DNA of 64,000 nt from contig CAVNZM010000004.1 of NCBI GenBank assembly GCA_963693365.1, positions 8,060,001 to 8,124,000 on the forward strand. Direction: 5' to 3'. Below are positions 33,556 to 64,000 of the stretch, piece after piece (the stretch's first letter is position 1; each line of letters starts with the position of its first letter). The stretch is from Amoebidium appalachense. Lineage: Eukaryota > Ichthyosporea. The notes beneath the pieces are model-generated. The model did no database searches, had not been told where the DNA came from, and worked only from the letters and a program-made list of their open reading frames with translations. A program made the position numbers and the translations under genes.

Positions 33556-33876
33556 GTAGGCAAAAATAACTCACGGGCAATTCGCAAAGAGCAGCACAAC
33601 ACCTACTTTTGCCGGTGCGGCTCCGGTTTTGGGCATCATATCCACCGGACAAGCAACCAAGTTCTTGACTACGAATTCAAACAACGCCCGGCCCATGCTG
33701 AACTGGAGTACTGCATCCAAAATAGCCAGCCATATCAGGCGGGCTATGCTTCTTTGCCACAGGAAGATGAGAGACACAAACGAATGTTGTTGCGTGTGTT
33801 GAGGTGTATAGTTTTCATAGAAAGTCTTTGGACTAGTGTGCTTTAGGATGGAGACGGGGGTAGATGGACGGCACAT
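32384..33876 (-). CDS. Unidentified 183-aa protein with hydrophobic N-half and RRVSF motif
   Basis: Exons (minus): 33876-33575, 33282-33249, 33040-32921 and 32479-32384 (552 nt); phases 2, 0, 0. The donors GTGAGT, GTAAGT and GTGAGT are strong. The start is the first ATG downstream of a TATA box. Residues 32-99 are rich in hydrophobic segments (SFVSLIFLW, ARLIWLAILDAVLQF, VGVVLLFANC), suggesting membrane association. Residues 113-152 are charged: KRKRRVSFGRVEVVDTY contains RRVSF (119-123), the RVxF docking pattern for protein phosphatase 1. The C-terminus is DYTSPVGTFDLWDEFGA. I do not recognise the family. The 34-nt second exon is the least certain part: its acceptor ends GAGAG, and other acceptors give stops. 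One long (CA)n (GT on the coding strand) begins just after the first donor. Confidence 0.6.
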
Positions 33877-33981
33877 TTTCGTAGGCTCAGTTGATGCCGC
33901 TTCGACATTCGAGCGGTTGCTAGTATTGCTGTGTAAACCTGCCTTGCTTTCTTCTTCTCTCTCGTTCTTACCCAACTCCTA

Positions 33982-33991
33982 TATTTTTATA
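33982..33991 (-). promoter_or_regulatory. TATA box for the 183-aa protein gene
   Basis: The coding-strand sequence TATAAAAATA lies about 107 nt upstream of the ATG at 33876. That leaves about 75-80 nt of 5' UTR if transcription starts 30 nt downstream. Confidence 0.45.
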
Positions 33992-43311
<9,320 letters not shown>

Positions 43312-44296
43312 CTGCATCGTGAACAAATGTGTAGTTCTTGTGTTTTACAACCTCCATTTCTTTTTTTTATCGTTTTAAATGCTGTTCGGTGTGAACTTGG
43401 TTTTCTTTTTAATTTTTCTTTCTTTCTTTTTTTTTGTAGGTTGTGTTTGTACGGGGGGGTCCTCTGTATATTATACTTAGTCACGTTTTGCCGCCCTTCT
43501 CAATGAAAGGGGACTCTCCTAAATATTCTTTTCGGTTACGTTTTTTTTTCCCTTTGTTTTCCTTTTCTTCTTCTTCTTCTTCTTCTTCTTCTTCTTCTTC
43601 TTCTTCTTCTTCTTCTTCTTCTTCTTCTTCTTCTTCTTCTTCTTTTTTTAGTTTTTTGTGTGTGTGTGTCTGTGTTGGGGGGGGGGGGGGGGGGGGGGGG
43701 GGTCTAATCTAATCGAATGCCGTGATAATCTGTGCGATCCATAATCTAGACTAAGAATCTGCGAATATGGCATTGGAATGTATGTTTCATTATGTGAACA
43801 CCGATGTACATAGTATTACGTATACTTTATTGGGTCAAATGTAATAACACGGCATGCAGCTGCAGATTCCGTAATCCAATTATTCGTAAGAAAAGGCAAA
43901 CTTACTGTAGAATAGGAGCCCTCAATTGATCGGCAAGGTTGCCTTCCATAGGTATGTAAAACAAGAAAAACGTGTCCACACATAGTAATGAAAGTCCAAT
44001 AATAGGTCTTTGTGAAGACTTTTAGACACGCAGATAGATGCCTAGGCATGCAAACAGTAGCTAGGGTTTGCCTGTAAGAATTAAACTGTGCGTTGCACAA
44101 GCCCTCTTGCCTGCCATCGGATCTCAGTGGCAGCTGTTGTATGAGGCCACGCAGGTAAATATTCACGGTAGTACTACTATGGTGTACGTGAAACTTCAAG
44201 GTTATGATGATCCAAATAAAAGTTTGAACCCCAAGGCTTATCGCACGAGCTACCTCCCCTCCCCCCCCCCTCCCCCCCCCCCCCTCCTTCCCATAG

Positions 44297-44354
<58 letters not shown>

Positions 44355-45032
44355 ACTACTCCATCCGATATATCAAACGTTTTCATAGTTCAGAATCTGG
44401 GCCGTGTGAAATCCACTGGCATGTATTACCAGTTCACGTTTTCGATGCATTCGATGATATGTATGGAAGGGAAAATCATTGCAAGTATTGCATACGCGTA
44501 TATACATCAATCACAGTGACGGGTATATGCATGACTTAGTAACTGTTATAATACTATCTGCAGGCTCAATGCATATAAATAAAATTTTCTACCTTTTTAG
44601 TTGTTTTATTACTAATGATATATGAGTGCATGCGGAGTGCATGCGGAAGCGCAATGCCATGTGGGTGCACGTTGACCTTCGACCATGGCGGGCCGCATAT
44701 AGCTGCAGCCGGGTATTGCTAAGCTTCGGCTAGGTACGTTATTGTCTTCCACAAATTCTGAAGAAGCTCCATGCCACATACCCGGAGTATTGCATGTTTT
44801 GAGAAATCTGAAAACATTTACTCGCCGAGTGTGTTTACCTTCACTATTATAGATATTATAGCGGCTAGTGCTTGACTGCCCATCGGGTGGTGCGCGTGTG
44901 CTGGTCTTGTTGGGTGCATATACGTCTGTAGATGAATGTGTGTGTGTGTCTCTCTGTGTGCGCATGCATGTGTTTTTGGGTTTGGTAGCGTTAATATGGA
45001 AGTGCGGTGGTGGTTGGGGGAGGGGGGGGGAG

Positions 45033-45070
<38 letters not shown>

Positions 45071-45361
45071 TATGTGTGAGGCGGTTGGAATTCTGGGAAA
45101 GAGGAGACATCAAAATGCAACACAAATTGGCAAATATGTATAAATTTAACTCGACTTAGTAATTGAACCGAGAACGAAGAAAACTTAATACCATATTAAA
45201 ATAAAGGTGTGCTTGAAAGGGACATTTCAACAGAGCCCACCATCAGCTAGAGGGGGGGGGCGGGGGGGCATGCCTCCACAAAAAAAAAAAAGGGATTTTC
45301 ACATCTCGTTTCAGGTGAGGGGTGGGGTGTGTGTGTGCGTTTTTGTGTGTGCTGTGTACGT

Positions 45362-45408
<47 letters not shown>

Positions 45409-45903
45409 GGGGGGGGGGGGAGGGAGGGGGGGATGCGGGCAACGTATGGGCCAGGTCCTATAATTGCAAAACACACATGCACAATCCGTAACGCAATCTG
45501 AGATTGGGTGTGTTGTGTATGCATGTGCGTATGTACATGTGTGTGTGTGAACGTGTGCGCGTGTGGCTGTTTACATATTCTGCAGTTTTCAATCCAAGCC
45601 CTCACCCTCTTCCCACTACCACTATCGTACCCCCATCTTCCCCTCCACATACACATATCCACACACATACGGCGGATATAAATGTGTTTCAGACCATCCC
45701 TGAAGGCAACAACACGAGTTAACAATCCTAAGCACTGCATTTATTTCCTCAGTTTGTATTAACTTGTTGCATATTAGGTATTCGGGAAGGTTCGTGTTGT
45801 AGTTTTGCGCAACCTTTGTACATAACCAGGCACGTGAACCAAGTTTAGATCACCAGTGAGGTTTTGTGTTGGTTATCCTTACAGGTCGGGCCAGCCAGTG
45901 GTA

Positions 45904-45943
<40 letters not shown>

Positions 45944-46810
45944 TGTTTGTGAATGTGTGCAAGTGTATGTCAGTGCGTGTGGTGTGTGCGCGCGACAATG
46001 CTATTATGTTCTTACGGACATATACACCTATTAAACCCACAGTAGAACTGCTTACAGACACGCTACTCCGCCTGCCACGTACATATCACTATTATAGTTT
46101 CACAGTCAGGCATCTATACCTATTAGCCATGGCATTGGAGAAAAAAGAAAACCCTCTAACTTGCCAAATCATGTGACCTGATGTTACTAGAGGGACGGGA
46201 AAGTACTGTTTACAATCGACATGAATGTGCACAAAACACGGATATCGATGAAACAAAGTTCAACATATGCAAATTGGTGTGGGGTAGCCCATATCAATAC
46301 AACACGCAACGACCCCCCCCCAATTATGGTCGGGGAGTCGAGAGAAACTGTATAAGCCCCCCAACAAGCACTCAACGAAATTTCAGGAAAATGTCCATTA
46401 TAATTTAGTCTAAAATCTGTGGGGCGTGACAGCGGCAAGCCGACCACTAAATAACCAATCAACAAAGAGCCCCCCCCCCCCCCCCCCCCCCCCCCCCTTT
46501 TCCCGTCCCACACACACAGAAATAATCAGAAAAACAACAAGAAATACAAAGAAGACAAGCCTGCAACCAACAAACATATCGTTAATTATGCCTTTTTATC
46601 CTACTGTATATCTCTGAAATCACTTCCAGCCACACCAACCCCCCCAGTGCGAGCCTTAAGGCACACTTGGCCACAGCAGCCCAACGTTGCCATCCTTCCC
46701 TCCACAGCTCCACGTTGGCATGTAGTCTATGAGCAGAGAACCTCAGGTGATTATTTCTGCACCCAAACATACATGTAAGCCATACACCACTGATAACGGA
46801 TTAGAGCAGC

Positions 46811-46841
<31 letters not shown>

Positions 46842-46877
46842 AAGATATTGCCTCAGGCCCCGTGACCTTTCCTGTTG
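43312..46877. other. Intergenic region between TLC and DUF155 genes
   Basis: The two genes converge. Contents are (TTC)n at 43566-43643, a G-run at 43677-43702, non-repetitive AT-rich DNA at 43710-44240 and a C-run of about 53 nt at 44301-44353. GT/G-rich sequence lies at 45030-45430, with mixed sequence to 46480. An open stretch near 44070-44150 (LPAIGSQWQLLYEAT) has no partner exons. No gene is supported. Confidence 0.6.
43566..43643 (+). repeat. (TTC)26 trinucleotide microsatellite
   Basis: An uninterrupted TTC run of about 78 nt, 255 nt after the TLC stop codon. On the + strand it is a pure pyrimidine tract, the class able to form triplex (GAA/TTC). Confidence 0.97.
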
Positions 46878-54342
<7,465 letters not shown>

Positions 54343-54462
54343 CCTGTCGAGTCACTGAGTTTTTGGCTTTTCTTTCTTGCTCGTTTTTCTTTAAAGCCTG
54401 TGTTTGTGTATAAGTGTGTACAGGCGGTGTGTGGTGGTGGTGGTGGTGGTGGTGGTGTGTGT

Positions 54463-54555
<93 letters not shown>

Positions 54556-55947
54556 TTCCATATGCTCAATGACAGTTGTCGCATGGGTATCTATCTGGGC
54601 ATGTCGGGGTGTGAATCTGGTCGTGTCGATGTCGTATTGTGCCTGTCACGCATATGTATGTACACAATTTTTGGCTTACAATCCAAGGTTGCGGAGAAAC
54701 AAAACAAACAAAAGCTTTGCCCAAAAAAGGCAACGAGCTTCATGTTTCCCGACTGTATAAATAAAGAGAGCCCAAACAGAGGCAAGAATGTGTATAAAGG
54801 CATGAAAGGAAAGAGGGAGGGGGGGACGCTGTGAACAGTGGCCGGTGCCACCCAACTGACACTTTTGTGGAACACGTGCATGGTCTTGGCTGGAAGAGGG
54901 GAGATAACATGAGAGATTGGATTGGGTGGAGGAGGGGGAGGGGGGGGGGGTGAGGGGGGAAGCGGGACACCAGGGGGGGGGGGGGGGGGAGGGAGGGTGG
55001 GACGGCGGGTGGAGGAGGGGGTGTTGGTGGTGTGGTGGTGACGGTTGAAGGGGGGGGGGGGGGGGGGGGGGGAGGGGGGAGCCAGTGGCGAGGAGGGTGG
55101 AGCCAGTGACGAGGGGGAGAGGGGGGGGGGGGGGGGGGGAGGGATTTGCAGCGCACCTCAGAACCAGAAGCTCGGAACTTCGAAGGAGCACACCTAGGAA
55201 TGCTTGATCCGGCTTCTACTCTAACACGTAGCGAATGGTATGCTTATGAGTGAAAAAAAATGACACAAGCAATTTGAACCAGTATATTTCGCACATCTGT
55301 TTCCTCGCTCCTTGTAGATGTACTGCTGTCGCCCCTTTGCAGATGGTGTGTCACAGCACCGTTTCAGACCCGAACCTCGTTCAATCTTTGTACTCCTATA
55401 CCATGCACGCAAACGCCTGCTTCTCTAACTCTGAGGCTTAGCAGCATAAAAACATGGACATACACAGTCTCGAAAAACGCTTGGACCGGTATACTTTTCC
55501 TTACGCCGCAAAACGAGACTGAGCCAGCGGCGCGATGAGAGAATACATAGTCTAAACTCGATGAGGTCACTGAAGAGTTAGAAAGCCCAATAGATTTCTA
55601 AAAACGTATGTCTAAGGTACAGTTTAGACTAATGGATCCTCGGTGAGCCAGAGAGAACCATTAGTTTTAAAGCCCCCAGCGCATTTAAAAGAGCTTTAAT
55701 GTGCTTATTAAGCCAATCAAGTATCTTACACGACTAGCTGTACGATTACCAGCTTGTAATTACGTATTGAACCCCAATTTGCAAAAGAATTTTTTTTTGC
55801 TCTCAGTGAAGAAAAGGTCACTCCACAAATAACTGCTGGTTTCCCTGCCCCGTTCGTCTGCTTCTTTACACAACCAATTATTATAGTGGAATAGAAGGCT
55901 TCATTTATTTTTTCTTCCGAGTGCCCTCCTCGATTTTGAGCATCAGA
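54343..55947. promoter_or_regulatory. Divergent intergenic region (DUF155 / ARPC1)
   Basis: The 1.6 kb between two head-to-head start codons must hold both promoters. It contains the 78-nt G-run (54477-54554), G-rich sequence at 54930-55140 and non-repetitive DNA at 55150-55940. No TATA box was identified with confidence on either side. Confidence 0.5.
54477..54554 (+). repeat. G78 homopolymer
   Basis: 78 consecutive G, preceded by (GGT)n and (GT)n. It lies 135 nt upstream of the DUF155 start codon, where it reads C78 on the coding strand. Confidence 0.97.
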
Positions 55948-63584
<7,637 letters not shown>

Positions 63585-63742
63585 GTAAGCACATACACAT
63601 TTTTCGCTGCACTGCATTAGTTTGCACACACATATTCACCGTTTTGCCCACCTTGCTTGCATAAGCAACCCTCCTCGTCTTTGATCAAGACGGGTTGACC
63701 CTCCCAAGTTCAGTTGGTGCTGCTGTCTGAGTTGGAGAGTCG

Positions 63743-63926
63743 TATATACGCGGGCTAAGGGGTCGAAACTCAGACGCAATTGATGACTTGGGCCTTCCCT
63801 GAGGATGGGCTCTGCTTATGACGCATACTGTGCGCATGGCTATGTTGCATACTTCAATGTTTGCCTTTGCATGTGTCCTTCGTGTATATGTACTTCGTAC
63901 CATGTTCCGCATTCAAACCCCCCCCC
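63743..63926 (+). repeat. C-tailed dispersed repeat, subfamily 2 (copy c)
   Basis: It shares the lead-in ACGCGGGCTAAGGGGTCGAA with the copy at 63314 and is nearly identical to it to the end (TACCATGTTCCGCATTCAAA, oligo-C). Confidence 0.92.
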
Positions 63927-63945
63927 CCCCCACCTCCACCCCACC

Positions 63946-64000
63946 CCCGGGGTCCCCGTGAGGATGGGCTCTGCTTATATTGCATGCTGTGCACGTTGCT
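63946..64000 (+). repeat. C-tailed dispersed repeat, 5' fragment cut by the window end
   Basis: GAGGATGGGCTCTGCTTATA TTGCATGCTGTGCACG resembles the middle of subfamily 2. It continues past the window. Confidence 0.7.

Noticed and set aside
43816-44199. 127-codon minus-strand frame
   Set aside because: No start context, no partner exons and no family resemblance.
44612-44965. 117-codon minus-strand frame
   Set aside because: Its composition is driven by nearby GT repeats, and there are no splice partners or recognisable motifs.

Overview
This window is nuclear DNA from a eukaryote whose genes are rich in introns. It is dominated by low-complexity sequence: long (CA)n/(GT)n microsatellites, C or G homopolymers up to 78 nt, and dispersed repeats that end in a C-run. 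Most open frames longer than 60 codons are His-Thr or Cys-Val dipeptide translations of these repeats and are not genes. Real coding sequence sits in short exons (34-1077 nt), which I joined by hand from splice sites, reading phase and family conservation. The organism cannot be named. A very conserved WDR5, ARPC1, a DUF155/RMD1 protein, a TLC membrane protein, an SGNH-type type II membrane protein and a secreted Thr-rich beta-trefoil protein suggest a protist (algal or heterotrophic) rather than an animal, a land plant or a Dikarya fungus. That is inference.

Layout: (1) 507-2835 +, the 3' end of an unidentified gene. (2) 5890-13281 +, a complete 11-exon WDR5 (340 aa). (3) 13.3-16.1 kb, repeats, including a tRNA-like element and a repeat split by a 214-bp A-tailed insertion with a 14-bp target-site duplication. 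(4) 16168-19192 -, a 305-aa secreted beta-trefoil/Thr-rich protein. (5) 19.3-23.6 kb, intergenic, with a 26-bp palindrome, a 125-bp tandem duplication and weak candidate exons. (6) 23648-29572 +, a 747-aa membrane-anchored SGNH-fold protein. (7) 32384-33876 -, a 183-aa unidentified protein with an RRVSF motif. (8) 37101-43311 +, a TLC-domain protein of about 254 aa. (9) 46878-54342 -, an 11-exon DUF155/RMD1 protein (357 aa). (10) 55948 to the window end +, ARPC1, cut by the window end.

The genes do not form an operon or an obvious pathway. WDR5 is a chromatin scaffold and ARPC1 an Arp2/3 subunit. The TLC, DUF155 and SGNH proteins are membrane proteins of different compartments. The most unusual features are the architecture itself, with splice sites that merge into CA/GT microsatellites and C-runs, and a multi-copy repeat superfamily whose copies end in oligo-C.
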